Below are positions 16,720-24,930 of a stretch of DNA of 36,489 bases, piece by piece. Source of the stretch: Bradyrhizobium sp. (lineage in GTDB: Bacteria; Pseudomonadota; Alphaproteobacteria; Rhizobiales; Xanthobacteraceae); contig JAGXAF010000008.1 of the NCBI GenBank assembly GCA_018971675.1, positions 1 to 36,489 on the forward strand, given 5' to 3'. Below the pieces are notes generated by a model. The model saw only the letters and a list, made by a program, of their open reading frames with translations, searched no databases and had not been told where the DNA came from. A program made the position numbers and the translations under genes. The stretch's first letter is position 1; each line of letters starts with the position of its first letter.

Positions 16720-17784
16720 TCAGGCCGACGTCGACGCCAAGGGCCGGACCCGCAGCGCGCCGCGCAGACCGATGCCGGTGCCCAGAAAGATTCCGGCGAC
16801 CGCGACAAACGACGCCAGCGCCAGCGTGGAAAGGCCGGTCAGGCCCTGCCCCACCGAACAGCCGAGCGCGGTCACGCCGCCAATCCCCATCAGCACGGCA
16901 CCTGCGACCGAACGCAGCATGTGTTGCGGCGAGCTATAGCCTTCCCAATGAAAGCGTTGCGTCGCCAGCGCCGTCACCAGACTGCCCGCGAACACGCCTG
17001 CAACGGTGACGATACCGAAGTTCAGCGTCAACCCGGTCGAGAGCATCTGATATTGCAGGGTGTCGGCAATCGGTGCGACGAAAGTCAGTGAGGTCACCGG
17101 CGTCGGATTGAATTCGTCTGCGCCGAGATAGCCGGTGGCATACCATCCCGCGGCGATCAGCAGGCCGATGATCAGACCGGCCACGATCTGTCCCCAGGCG
17201 CGCTGGAACGGCGCATGCGAGAAGGCAAAGATGATAAACGCGGCGCTGATGATCGGCGCAGCCAGCGAGCGGGCGAACCTTTCGCTGACGCCGAGCTTCG
17301 CGATCAGCGCCGGTATCGAGGTCGCGCCGGCCGTCATTTGCGTCCATTGCAACAGTTCGATCCGCCCCGGCGCGATCAGGCCCTTCAGCGTCACTTCGGC
17401 GGCGATACCGAGTATGATCACCACAACCAGAGAACGCAGATTGCCGCGTCCGAGCAGCACCAACGCGCGCGAGCCGCAGCCATTCGACAACACCATGCCG
17501 TAGCCGAACAAGATCCCGCCGACAAACATCAGCGGCGCCGAAAAGGTCGGCTGCAGGTAGATCGATTTTCCGAGATCGACCGCCTGCCGCACGGCAAGCA
17601 ACTGGGTCGCGGCGATCGCGACCCCCATCGCCAGCGCATAGGTTCGCACCAGCCGGCTGTCGCCCTGGGCCCACCATCCGCGCAGGCTGCTCATCAGGCA
17701 AAACCCGCTCAACAGTCCGACCGCGCCATAGACAAGGCCGATCAAAAGACCGGCGAGAATCACGATATTGGCGGTGGAAGGCAT
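16720..17784 (-). CDS. YeeE/YedE-family sulfur (thiosulfate-type) transporter
   Basis: A polytopic inner-membrane protein of 354 residues with roughly nine to ten hydrophobic helices. The conserved cysteines of the family are present: C103 in LSNGCGSRALVLLGRGNLRSL and C309 in TALGCSVGQGLTG. Two half-repeats, each with one such cysteine loop, are visible, as in YeeE, where cysteines relay thiosulfate. The ATG at 17784 with GGGAA 6 nt upstream is chosen over a TTG at 17805. No TusA or rhodanese gene is adjacent. It is convergent with the hydrolase-OsmC gene and would be transcribed after the MDR oxidoreductase gene, 47 bp away. Confidence 0.85.
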   Translation of the reverse strand: MPSTANIVILAGLLIGLVYGAVGLLSGFCLMSSLRGWWAQGDSRLVRTYALAMGVAIAATQLLAVRQAVDLGKSIYLQPTFSAPLMFVGGILFGYGMVLSNGCGSRALVLLGRGNLRSLVVVIILGIAAEVTLKGLIAPGRIELLQWTQMTAGATSIPALIAKLGVSERFARSLAAPIISAAFIIFAFSHAPFQRAWGQIVAGLIIGLLIAAGWYATGYLGADEFNPTPVTSLTFVAPIADTLQYQMLSTGLTLNFGIVTVAGVFAGSLVTALATQRFHWEGYSSPQHMLRSVAGAVLMGIGGVTALGCSVGQGLTGLSTLALASFVAVAGIFLGTGIGLRGALRVRPLASTSA

Positions 17785-17831
17785 GATGGATTCCCGAACT
17801 TCCAAGCTACTCTATCACGTCGGCTACCCTA

Positions 17832-18860
17832 TCACGCGGGCCGCAGGATCACACGGTCGCGCGATGAGCCCGCGACCGCGATAAAGGCCGCTTTCGCCTG
17901 CTCCAGCGGGTAGATCGCGCCGGCCTTGATCGGAAACGGCTTCAAATAACCGCCGGCAAAGCCGGGACCCAGTTCCCGAAGCACCGCGCCGGTTGCCACC
18001 GACGACAGCCCCAGCGTATCGATGCCGACATAGGTATGCTGCCCGCGGTAAAACTCCAGGATGTTGAACGGCACCGTCCGCTCGATGGTCGCGATCAGGA
18101 CCTGCCGGCCGCGCAACGCCAGCGATTTATGCGCGGCCTGAAAATAGGGATCGCCCACCGTATTGAATACGATGTCCGCGCTCTTGTTGTTTGTCATTTC
18201 GCGGACGCGCGCCGCGACATCGGTCGATGAGGCATCAATCATCTCGACCGTCGAATTGCTGTAGCCCTCATAGGGCTCGTTGTTGCGCGCCACACCAATC
18301 ACGCGCGCGCCGTGCCATGTGGCGATCTGCACCGCGGCCTGGCCGACCTTGCCATTGACGCCCATCACCAGCACAGTCTCGCCCGATTTCGGCATGCCGG
18401 CGCGGCGCAGGCCCTCCATCGCGGTGACAAAGGGAACGCCGATGCCCGCCGCCGCCTCCCACGACAGGCCTTTCGGCTTCTCCACCACCGCCTCGGCTTC
18501 GACCGCGAGATGGGTGGCGTGGGTGCCGTCGCGCCGGATCCCGAGATCGCCGGACGAGCCGAACACCTCGCGCCCGATCCATCCCTCGGGTCCATCGATC
18601 ACGACACCGGCATAATCGCGGCCCGGCGTCCGCGGAAACACCGCATACGGCATCAGCCCGGTCGCAGCCTTGACGTCGGATGGATTGACCGCCGCCGCCT
18701 TGACCTCGATCAGCACCTGATCCGCGGACCGCGCCAGCGCGTGCCGCTCGACCACCGGCGCGATCGCCGCCAGATCGGCCGCCTGCGCCAGCAGGCGCAC
18801 GCAACGCGCCTCGGCGGACACCGGCTGGTGTTCCGGTTGTTGGGAAGGTGGTGGCTTCAT
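17832..18860 (-). CDS. Zinc-less MDR oxidoreductase (quinone-reductase-like)
   Basis: A medium-chain dehydrogenase/reductase of 342 residues. The N-terminal GroES-like domain has VNPSDVKAATG (58-68) and PGRDYAGVV (79-87), and the NAD(P)H-binding motif is VMGVNGKVG (165-173). The cysteine ligands for structural or catalytic zinc are absent, so this is the quinone oxidoreductase/zeta-crystallin side of the family. The ribosome-binding site is weak. It follows paaK on the same strand but a repeat of family B lies between, so membership in the paa operon is doubtful. The substrate is unknown. Confidence 0.85.
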   Translation of the reverse strand: MKPPPSQQPEHQPVSAEARCVRLLAQAADLAAIAPVVERHALARSADQVLIEVKAAAVNPSDVKAATGLMPYAVFPRTPGRDYAGVVIDGPEGWIGREVFGSSGDLGIRRDGTHATHLAVEAEAVVEKPKGLSWEAAAGIGVPFVTAMEGLRRAGMPKSGETVLVMGVNGKVGQAAVQIATWHGARVIGVARNNEPYEGYSNSTVEMIDASSTDVAARVREMTNNKSADIVFNTVGDPYFQAAHKSLALRGRQVLIATIERTVPFNILEFYRGQHTYVGIDTLGLSSVATGAVLRELGPGFAGGYLKPFPIKAGAIYPLEQAKAAFIAVAGSSRDRVILRPA

Positions 18861-18941
18861 CCGGCTTTCGACGTATTTTTAGTCAGTTCAAGTGGCTTTT
18901 CCTGAAGAGATTAGTAGTCGCGGCTGTCAATTCTATCGCCG

Positions 18942-19010
18942 CGTCTCGAAGGATGGGCCACGTGGCCATGGTTCGAGACGGCGCTGACGGGCCTCCTCAC
19001 CATGAGGGCA
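18942..19010. repeat. Decayed palindromic repeat (family B), copy 2
   Basis: CGTCTCGAA (18942-18950) and TTCGAGACG (18972-18980) form the inner arms around a perfect palindrome GGCCACGTGGCC (18956-18967). A degenerate right arm, CCTCCTCACCATGAGGG, follows, and the left outer arm is lost. It fills the gap between paaK and the MDR gene and may end paa transcription. Confidence 0.7.
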
Positions 19011-19016
19011 GGATAG

Positions 19017-20348
19017 CTAGCCTTTTGGGCGCTTGTCGTAAACACGCTTGGCCTTGCCGAGCGAACGTTCCAAAGTGCCGGGAGCAACGGCGCGAACCTG
19101 CGCGGTGACACCGATAGTGTTCTTGATGAAGCTCGAGACCTTCTCGGCCTGCGCCACAAGGCCATCGCCGTCCCAGCTCTCGCGGCGGGCTTCAGCCAGC
19201 ACTGTCATTTCGTCCATACGGCCTTGGCGCGTCAGTTCGATGATGAAATGGCCGCCGCACCAGTCGGTCGCCAGCAGCGCCTCCTCGATCTGGGTCGGGA
19301 ACACATTGACGCCGCGCAGGATGATCATGTCGTCGGAACGCCCGGTAACCTTTTCCATGCGCCGCATGCCCGGCCGCGCGGTGCCCGGCAACAGCCGCGT
19401 GAGGTCGCGGGTGCGATAGCGGATGATTGGAAACGCTTCCTTGGTCAGCGAGGTGAAAACCAGTTCGCCCTTCTCGCCATCCGGCAAGACCCTGCCAGTC
19501 TCCGGATCGATCACCTCGGGATAGAAATGATCCTCCCAGACGTGCAGGCCATCCTTGGTTTCCACGCATTCCTGCGCCACGCCGGGACCGATCACCTCCG
19601 ACAGGCCGTAAATGTCGGTGGCGTCCATTTCGAAGGTGGCTTCGATCTCGGCGCGCATCGCGTTGGTCCAGGGCTCGGCGCCGAAGATGCCGAATTTCAA
19701 CGATGATCGACGCGGATCGAGCTTCTGCCTCTTGAACTCGTCTGATATCGCCAGCATGTAGCTCGGCGTCACCGTAATGATGTCAGGCCTGAAATCGTTG
19801 ATCAGCTGCACCTGCCGCTCGGTCATGCCGCCGGATACCGGCACCACGGTGCAGCCGAGACGCTCGGCGCCGTAATGCGCGCCGAGACCGCCGGTGAACA
19901 GGCCATAGCCGTAGGCGTTGTGCAGGATCATGCCGGTGCGGCCGCCGGCGGCGCGGATCGAGCGCGCCATCACCTCCGACCAGATGTCGATATCGGCCTG
20001 CGTGTAGCCGACCACGATCGGCTTGCCGGTGGTGCCAGAAGAGGCATGAACGCGGACCAGTTTTTCGCGCGGCACCGCGAACATGTTGAAAGGATAATTG
20101 TCGCGCAGGTCGGTCTTGACGGTGAAAGGGAATTTCGCGAGGTCGGAAAGCTGCGTGAAGTCTTCCGGGCGCACACCCGCCTTGTCGAACGCTTGTCTGT
20201 AATGCGCGACGTTCTCGTAGGCATGCTTGAGCGACCACGCCAGACGCCTGGTCTGAAGCGCCATGATCGCATCGCGGGAGGCGCGCTCGGCCTCGTCCAT
20301 CTCGGCGTGGTAGGCGCTGCTCTTCACCTGCGATTTCGTCGAAGCCAT
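19017..20348 (-). CDS. paaK: Phenylacetate-CoA ligase
   Basis: An adenylate-forming ligase of 443 residues that activates phenylacetate to phenylacetyl-CoA, the entry step of the aerobic hybrid pathway. The P-loop-like motif HASSGTTGKPIVVGYT is at 101-116; further family motifs are FGAEPW and DIYGLSEVIGPGVAQEC. The C-terminal swinging domain carries GRSDDMIILRGVNVFPTQIEE and ends with the lysine-rich LGKAKRVYDKR. The ATG at 20348 has GGGGGAA about 7 nt upstream; the in-frame extension to 20405 overlaps paaI and is not needed. It is the last paa gene here, 17 bp after paaI. Confidence 0.96.
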   Translation of the reverse strand: MASTKSQVKSSAYHAEMDEAERASRDAIMALQTRRLAWSLKHAYENVAHYRQAFDKAGVRPEDFTQLSDLAKFPFTVKTDLRDNYPFNMFAVPREKLVRVHASSGTTGKPIVVGYTQADIDIWSEVMARSIRAAGGRTGMILHNAYGYGLFTGGLGAHYGAERLGCTVVPVSGGMTERQVQLINDFRPDIITVTPSYMLAISDEFKRQKLDPRRSSLKFGIFGAEPWTNAMRAEIEATFEMDATDIYGLSEVIGPGVAQECVETKDGLHVWEDHFYPEVIDPETGRVLPDGEKGELVFTSLTKEAFPIIRYRTRDLTRLLPGTARPGMRRMEKVTGRSDDMIILRGVNVFPTQIEEALLATDWCGGHFIIELTRQGRMDEMTVLAEARRESWDGDGLVAQAEKVSSFIKNTIGVTAQVRAVAPGTLERSLGKAKRVYDKRPKG

Positions 20349-20365
20349 CGCGCGTTCCCCCAAGC

Positions 20366-20830
20366 CTATTTTTGTTTGGTATCGGTACCGGCCTGCGGCA
20401 GCCATGTGCCGGGAATGGTGCGGGAATGGCCGCGGAACTCGGCGATCACGACGTCATTGGCGGTGACACGGATGTCGTAAATTCCGGAACGGCCGCTGCG
20501 CGAGATTTCCCGCGCGGTCGCGATCAGCCTGTCGCCCAGCTTGCCGGGTCTGACGAAGGTGATCTGGCACTGCGCCGCCACCGCGCGCTCGTTGCGCGAA
20601 TTGCAGGCAAAAGCAAAGGTGGAGTCGGCGAGCAGAAAGATGAATCCGCCATGGGCGATGCGCTGGCCGTTGACCATGTGCGGCTGCACCGTCATGGACA
20701 GGGTTGCCTGTCCGGCCCGGACATCGACGATCTCCATGCCGAGGCCGGAACTCGCATCGTCCTCCGCCCACATCGCATCGGCGCAGGCGCGCGCAATCTG
20801 GTCGGGCGAAAGCGTGGCTGTGACGTTCAC
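20366..20830 (-). CDS. paaI: Hydroxyphenylacetyl-CoA thioesterase
   Basis: A hotdog-fold acyl-CoA thioesterase of 154 residues that rescues CoA from dead-end phenylacetate-pathway thioesters. The active-site region HGGFIFLLADSTFAFACNS (60-78) contains the catalytic aspartate D69 and matches the PaaI signature. The start is taken as GTG at 20830 because GGGAGA lies 6 nt upstream; an in-frame GTG at 20875 would overlap the end of paaE. The spacing of 57 bp from paaE and 17 bp to paaK fits one operon. Confidence 0.93.
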   Translation of the reverse strand: MNVTATLSPDQIARACADAMWAEDDASSGLGMEIVDVRAGQATLSMTVQPHMVNGQRIAHGGFIFLLADSTFAFACNSRNERAVAAQCQITFVRPGKLGDRLIATAREISRSGRSGIYDIRVTANDVVIAEFRGHSRTIPGTWLPQAGTDTKQK

Positions 20831-20887
20831 TACGGTCTCCCGATTGCCGGGCCCGTTGCGGCGGGCCTCTTGCACGACACTACTATC

Positions 20888-21970
20888 CTACACGTGGTCG
20901 TAATCCACCACGACCTTTTGCGATACTGGATGGGCCTGGCAGGTCAGGATAAATCCAGCCTTCAGCTCCCACGGCTCCAGCGAATAGTTCACCTCCATCC
21001 GCGCATCGCCCTCGACCAGCTTGGCGCGGCAAGTCGAGCACATGCCACCCTTGCAGGCGAACGGCAGATCCATGCCCGCGCGCAGGGCGGCATCGAGAAT
21101 GGACTCGCCCTCGGCGACCGGCACCTCGCGGCGCTTGCCGTCGATGACCAGCGAGGCCATCGCCTTCGCCGGCGCGGACGGGACAATCGCAGCCTTCGGA
21201 CGCGGCTTGCCGCCGAGACCCGAGACGAAACGCTCGACGTGAATGCGGTCCTCAGCGACGCCGATATCGCGGCAGGTCGCCTCGATATCCTCGCTCATGC
21301 CGGTGGGGCCGCAGATAAAGACGTGATCGACGCTCGACGCCGGCACCAATGAGCGCAGCAGCACGCGGACCTTCCCGCCATCCAGTCGGCCATGCAGGAT
21401 CGGGATATCCTGCTCCTCGCCCGAGATGACATGGAAGATCGAGAACCGCTGCATGAAGCGGTCTTTCAGCTCTTCCAGAGCTTCGCGGAACAGCATGCCG
21501 CCGGTCGTGCGGTTGCCATAGAACAGAAAGAATTGGCTGTGCGGCTCCCGCGCCAGCACACCCTTGGCGATCGACAGGATCGGCGTGATGCCGGAGCCCG
21601 CGGCAAAACCGACACATACCCGCGCCTGATCCGGCGCGTGGGCGATGCCGAAGCGGCCGGTCGGCGTCATCACGTCGAGTTCGTCGCCGACCTTCAATTC
21701 GTCGGCCGCCCAGCTCGAAAACGCGCCGCCGTCGATCTTCTTCACCGCAATGCGCAGTTCGCCGTCGTCAGGACCGGAGCAGATCGAATAGGAACGGCGG
21801 ATTTCCTCGCCGTCCATCCTGCTTCGCAGGGTCAGATACTGCCCGGGGACAAAGCTGTAATCCTCGGCGAGTTCGCCGGGGATCGCAAAGGTCAACGATA
21901 CCGCATCGGCGGATTCGCGGCGCACATCATTGACGGCCAGACGATGGAAGCGAGGGGTTCCCGGCGACAT
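20888..21970 (-). CDS. paaE: Phenylacetyl-CoA epoxidase reductase subunit
   Basis: The electron-transfer subunit of the PaaABC(D)E epoxidase, 360 residues. The N-terminal ferredoxin-reductase module has the FAD motif RRSYS (58-62) and an NADPH-binding region with GSGITP (125-130). A C-terminal plant-type [2Fe-2S] domain has cysteines 306, 311, 314 (ACKGGMCSTCRAKL) and 344. The ATG at 21970 has no recognisable Shine-Dalgarno sequence. Only 13 bp separate it from a complete family-A repeat that fills the paaD-paaE gap. Confidence 0.95.
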   Translation of the reverse strand: MSPGTPRFHRLAVNDVRRESADAVSLTFAIPGELAEDYSFVPGQYLTLRSRMDGEEIRRSYSICSGPDDGELRIAVKKIDGGAFSSWAADELKVGDELDVMTPTGRFGIAHAPDQARVCVGFAAGSGITPILSIAKGVLAREPHSQFFLFYGNRTTGGMLFREALEELKDRFMQRFSIFHVISGEEQDIPILHGRLDGGKVRVLLRSLVPASSVDHVFICGPTGMSEDIEATCRDIGVAEDRIHVERFVSGLGGKPRPKAAIVPSAPAKAMASLVIDGKRREVPVAEGESILDAALRAGMDLPFACKGGMCSTCRAKLVEGDARMEVNYSLEPWELKAGFILTCQAHPVSQKVVVDYDHV

Positions 21971-21983
21971 CAGTTGTTTCAAT

Positions 21984-22101
21984 CGTCATTGCGAGGAGCC
22001 AACGGGTCGGGCGAATGCCCGCCCGATGACAGGCTCCGCGACGAAGCAATCCAGAGCCGCATTTGCAGCCCCTGGATTGCTTCGCTTCGCTCGCAATGAC
22101 G
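21984..22101. repeat. Complete palindromic repeat (family A), reference copy
   Basis: A 118-bp element bounded by a perfect 12-bp inverted repeat (CGTCATTGCGAG at 21984-21995 and its complement at 22090-22101). A second perfect 12-bp pair lies inside (GAAGCAATCCAG at 22043-22054, complement at 22072-22083), with a GGGC-GAAT-GCCC hairpin on the left. It lies within the paa operon between paaD and paaE. Partial copies occur at 1154, 3007 and 13917. It encodes no protein and is a probable non-autonomous mobile or REP-like element. Confidence 0.9.
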
Positions 22102-22115
22102 GCATGGGACCAATC

Positions 22116-22619
22116 TCAGTGACACTTGAAATAATCGAAGGGTTCGCGGCAACTCCTGCAGCGCCACAGCGCCTTGCATGAGGTCGAGCCGAATTCGGAC
22201 AGCACTTCGGTATCGCCGGAGCCGCATTGCGGGCACGCCACCCGCTGCTCGCCGAACAGCGCGCGGCGCGAGCGTGAGGCCTGCGGCGGCGCGATGCCGT
22301 ATTCCCTGAGCTTGCGGCGGCCATCCTGGCTCATCCAGTCGGTGGTCCAGGCCGGCGACAATACGGTGCGGATTTTCGGGCGCCCGATGCCGGCACGTTC
22401 CAGCGCAAGTTCGATTTCGAGCGCAATCATGTTCATCGCCGGACAGCCGGAATAGGTCGGCGTGATCGCAACCTCGACCTGGCCGCCGCTCACCGCGACA
22501 TCGCGCAGCACGCCGAGATCGGCAATCGTCAGCACCGGGATCTCCGGGTCGACCACGCCCGCCGCCGCGTCCCAGGCGCGCCGGCGCAGTTCGGCATCGT
22601 TGTGGGTGACGGCTACCAT
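22116..22619 (-). CDS. paaD: Phenylacetyl-CoA epoxidase-associated protein PaaD
   Basis: A 167-residue protein of the PaaD/MIP18 type, thought to help iron-sulfur or metal maturation of the epoxidase. The MIP18-like domain has VVDPEIPVLTIADLGVLRDV (22-41) and the conserved cysteine in TYSGCPAM (C59). A C-terminal zinc ribbon has CPQC (129-132) and CRSC (154-157) and ends with EPFDYFKCH, as in other PaaD proteins. Its start overlaps the paaC stop by 7 nt. Confidence 0.94.
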   Translation of the reverse strand: MVAVTHNDAELRRRAWDAAAGVVDPEIPVLTIADLGVLRDVAVSGGQVEVAITPTYSGCPAMNMIALEIELALERAGIGRPKIRTVLSPAWTTDWMSQDGRRKLREYGIAPPQASRSRRALFGEQRVACPQCGSGDTEVLSEFGSTSCKALWRCRSCREPFDYFKCH

Positions 22620-23389
22620 GTCGCCCCCGGGAATGATCGCTGCATCGATTGCAGTTCGCTGAGCAGATGGCCGAGATGCTCGCTGTGCCGGCCGTCACGG
22701 CCTCCTTTTTGCATCCAGTCGTTGCCGGGCAGCGCGAGCGTGGCTTCGCCGACGACCGCTGCGATCGTCTTCAGCCAGGGCGCGCGCAGCGCAGCCGGGT
22801 CGATGGCGATCCCGCGATCAATCAGGCCGCGCTCGCTGTCGTCGACGGCGAACATCTCGCCGGTATAGGCCCATAGATCGTCGATCGCGGCTTGCGCGCG
22901 GCGGTGGCTTTCCTCGGTGCCGTCGCCGAGCCGGACGATCCATTCCGAGGAGTGCCGGACGTGATAGGCGCTTTCCTTTTCCGACCTGGCGGCGATCGCC
23001 GCCATCGTCGTATCGCTCGAACGCATCATCCCGCGCCAATAGAGATCGGCGAACACGGCATAAAAGAACTGCCGCACCATGGTGCGGGCGAAATCACCGT
23101 TGGGCTGCTCGACCAGCAGCAGATTGCGGTACTGCCTGACATCACGCAGATAGGCGAACCTGTCCTCGTCGTTGCTCCTGCCCTCGACCTTCGCCGCGTA
23201 ACCATAGAGCTCGCGCGCCTGCCCGAGCAGATCGAGGCCCATATTGGCGAGCGCCATGTCCTCTTCCAGCATCGGCGCGTGGCCGCACCATTCCGACAGC
23301 CGGTGTCCGAGGATCAGCGCGTCATCGGCCCGGCGCAGCGTGTAGAGCACCAGTGGCGTTTCGCAGACCTCGATCGACGCAACAGACAT
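22613..23389 (-). CDS. paaC: Phenylacetyl-CoA epoxidase structural subunit
   Basis: The non-catalytic ferritin-like partner of PaaA, 258 residues and helical throughout. Family segments are LGHRLSEWCGHAPMLEEDMALANMGLDLLGQARELY near the N-terminus, ESAYHVRHSSEWIVRLGDGTEESHRRAQ in the middle, and DGRHSEHLGHLLSELQ near the C-terminus. The ribosome-binding site is poor (GAGCGAG), perhaps because a family-B repeat has been inserted upstream. It is coupled to paaD by a 7-nt overlap. Confidence 0.95.
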   Translation of the reverse strand: MSVASIEVCETPLVLYTLRRADDALILGHRLSEWCGHAPMLEEDMALANMGLDLLGQARELYGYAAKVEGRSNDEDRFAYLRDVRQYRNLLLVEQPNGDFARTMVRQFFYAVFADLYWRGMMRSSDTTMAAIAARSEKESAYHVRHSSEWIVRLGDGTEESHRRAQAAIDDLWAYTGEMFAVDDSERGLIDRGIAIDPAALRAPWLKTIAAVVGEATLALPGNDWMQKGGRDGRHSEHLGHLLSELQSMQRSFPGATW

Positions 23390-23414
23390 GGTTCTTGCTC
23401 GCTCAGTTTTCGAA

Positions 23415-23522
23415 CCTCATCCTGAGGAGCTTGCGCAGCAAGCGTCTCGAAGGATAGCAACAATGCAGTGCCTCGCGGCCATCCTTCCAGACGCGCGCAA
23501 GAGCGCGCTCCTCAGGATGAGG
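23415..23522. repeat. Long palindromic repeat (family B), copy 3, inside the paa operon
   Basis: The outer arms CCTCATCCTGAGGAGC (23415-23430) and the complement at 23507-23522 are a perfect 16-bp inverted repeat; inner GTCTCGAAGGAT-type arms have diverged. It occupies most of the 143-bp gap between paaB and paaC and is homologous to the copy at 11527. Confidence 0.88.
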
Positions 23523-23532
23523 AGGAAAAATC

Positions 23533-23820
23533 TCACATATGCCCGACTTCGTCCGGCACGTCGTAGAACGTCGGGTGCCGGTAAATCTTCGACTGTGCCG
23601 GCTCGAACATCATGTCCTTCTCGGACGGATCGGACGCGGTGATCGCGTTCGACGGCACCACCCAGATCGACAGGCCCTCGCCGCGGCGGGTGTAGATGTC
23701 GCGCGCGGCCTGTAGCGCCAGCGTCGCATCGGCGGCATGGAGCGAGCCGACATGCTTGTGCGCGAGCCCGTTGCGGCTACGAATGAAAACTTCCCAGAGC
23801 GGACTGTTCGGCGTGGCCAT
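23533..23820 (-). CDS. paaB: Phenylacetyl-CoA epoxidase small subunit
   Basis: A 95-residue subunit that bridges PaaAC heterodimers in the epoxidase. The family pattern is clear: PLWEVFIRSRNGLAHKHVGS near the start, LQAARDIYTRRGEGLSIWVV in the middle and EKDMMFEPAQSKIYRHPTFY near the end. The ATG is preceded by AGGGAAGCGAG, the last of three tandem copies of that segment (see the repeat at 23822). Length is normal for PaaB. Confidence 0.95.
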   Translation of the reverse strand: MATPNSPLWEVFIRSRNGLAHKHVGSLHAADATLALQAARDIYTRRGEGLSIWVVPSNAITASDPSEKDMMFEPAQSKIYRHPTFYDVPDEVGHM

Positions 23821-23821
23821 C

Positions 23822-23871
23822 TCGCTTCCCTGATTTGTCGCTTCCCTGATTTTATGTCGCTTCCCTGATTT
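23822..23871 (-). repeat. Three tandem copies of the paaB ribosome-binding segment
   Basis: The 15-mer TCGCTTCCCTGATTT occurs at 23822-23836, 23838-23852 and 23857-23871. On the coding (minus) strand each copy reads AAATCAGGGAAGCGA and so contains a Shine-Dalgarno-like AGGGAAG. The array exactly fills the space between the paaA stop and the paaB start. It looks like slippage duplication of the intergenic region. Confidence 0.9.
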
Positions 23872-24864
23872 TTACTCCGCAGCCTGCGCGGCCTGCCTGA
23901 GCCTGCGCTTCCGGGCGTACGCCGCTGCGGCCTCGCGCACCCATGCGCCCTCGTCATGCGCCTTGCGCCGCGCCGCCAGCCGTTCGCGGTTGCACGGGCC
24001 ATTGCCGGCCAGCACCTGGTTGAACTCGGTCCAGTCGATCTCGCTGTACTTCCAGCTTCCATCGGCATTCTGCCTCATGCCGGGATCGGGAATGGCAAGA
24101 CCAAGGAACTGGGCCTGCGGCACCGTCGCGTCGACGAATTTCTGCCGGAGCTCGTCGTTGGAGAAACGCTTGATCTTCCATTTGGTCGAGGTGTCGCTGT
24201 GCCGGCTCGCCTGGTCGGGCGGGCCGAACATCATCAGCACCGGCCACCACCAGCGATCGAGCGCGTTCTGGGCCATCGCCTTCTGCTCCGTGGTGCCGCG
24301 CGAGAGCATCAGCATGATTTCAAAACCCTGGCGCTGATGGAAGGATTCTTCCTTGCAGACACGGATCATCGCCCGCGCATAGGGACCGTAGGAACAGCGG
24401 CACAGCGGAATCTGGTTCATGATCGCGGCGCCGTCGACCAGCCAGCCGATCGCGCCGATGTCGGCCCAGGTCAGCGTCGGATAGTTGAAGATCGAGGAAT
24501 ATTTCGCCTTCCCCGTCAGCAGCATGTCGACCAGCTCTTCGCGCGACGTGCCAAGCGTCTCCGCGGCGGCGTAGAGATAAAGGCCGTGGCCGCATTCGTC
24601 CTGCACCTTGGCTAGCAGCGCGGCCTTGCGGCGCAGCGACGGCGCGCGCGTGATCCAGTTGCCTTCCGGCAGCATGCCGACAATTTCGGAATGGGCGTGC
24701 TGGGAAATCTGCCGGGTCAGCGTCTTGCGATATGCAGCCGGCATCCAGTCGTTCGGTTCGATCCGGTCGTCAGCGTCGATGCGCGCCTGAAACTGCGCGG
24801 CGCGGCCGGCATCCTCGACATTGCGTTCTTCAGCGTCGGACGTGTTGAGCGCCTGGGTGTACAT
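23872..24864 (-). CDS. paaA: Phenylacetyl-CoA epoxidase catalytic subunit
   Basis: The di-iron monooxygenase subunit that epoxidises the ring of phenylacetyl-CoA, 330 residues. Ligands of the carboxylate-bridged di-iron site are visible: E60 in HAHSEIVG, E90 and H93 in QDECGHG, and E173 and H176 in [26 protein letters not shown] is another family hallmark. The ATG has GGGAGAGG about 7 nt upstream. It is the first structural gene of the operon, 108 bp downstream of paaX, with its own promoter region. Confidence 0.97.
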   Translation of the reverse strand: MYTQALNTSDAEERNVEDAGRAAQFQARIDADDRIEPNDWMPAAYRKTLTRQISQHAHSEIVGMLPEGNWITRAPSLRRKAALLAKVQDECGHGLYLYAAAETLGTSREELVDMLLTGKAKYSSIFNYPTLTWADIGAIGWLVDGAAIMNQIPLCRCSYGPYARAMIRVCKEESFHQRQGFEIMLMLSRGTTEQKAMAQNALDRWWWPVLMMFGPPDQASRHSDTSTKWKIKRFSNDELRQKFVDATVPQAQFLGLAIPDPGMRQNADGSWKYSEIDWTEFNQVLAGNGPCNRERLAARRKAHDEGAWVREAAAAYARKRRLRQAAQAAE

Positions 24865-24893
24865 GGGCGGCCTCTCCCGGATCCAGCGAGCTC

Positions 24894-24929
24894 AATATAT
24901 AACATAAAATAAGATATGCAATATTTTAT
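24894..24929 (-). promoter_or_regulatory. paaA promoter with overlapping palindromic operator candidate
   Basis: On the minus strand TTGCAT (24921-24916) and TATATT (24899-24894) form a -35/-10 pair with a 16-nt spacer. The perfect inverted repeat ATAAAATA-N10-TATTTTAT (24904-24911 and 24922-24929) covers the spacer and the -35 box, where bound repressor would block RNA polymerase. PaaX, encoded next door, is the natural candidate. The segment is strikingly AT-rich for this window. Confidence 0.6.
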
Positions 24930-24930
24930 T

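Noticed and set aside
21984..22101. Insertion sequence or MITE with a transposase remnant
   Set aside because: No transposase-like frame and no clear target duplication could be seen; kept only as a palindromic repeat element.
23822..23871. Short CRISPR-like array
   Set aside because: The 15-bp units are separated by only 1 and 4 bp and no spacers exist; it is a tandem duplication of a ribosome-binding segment.
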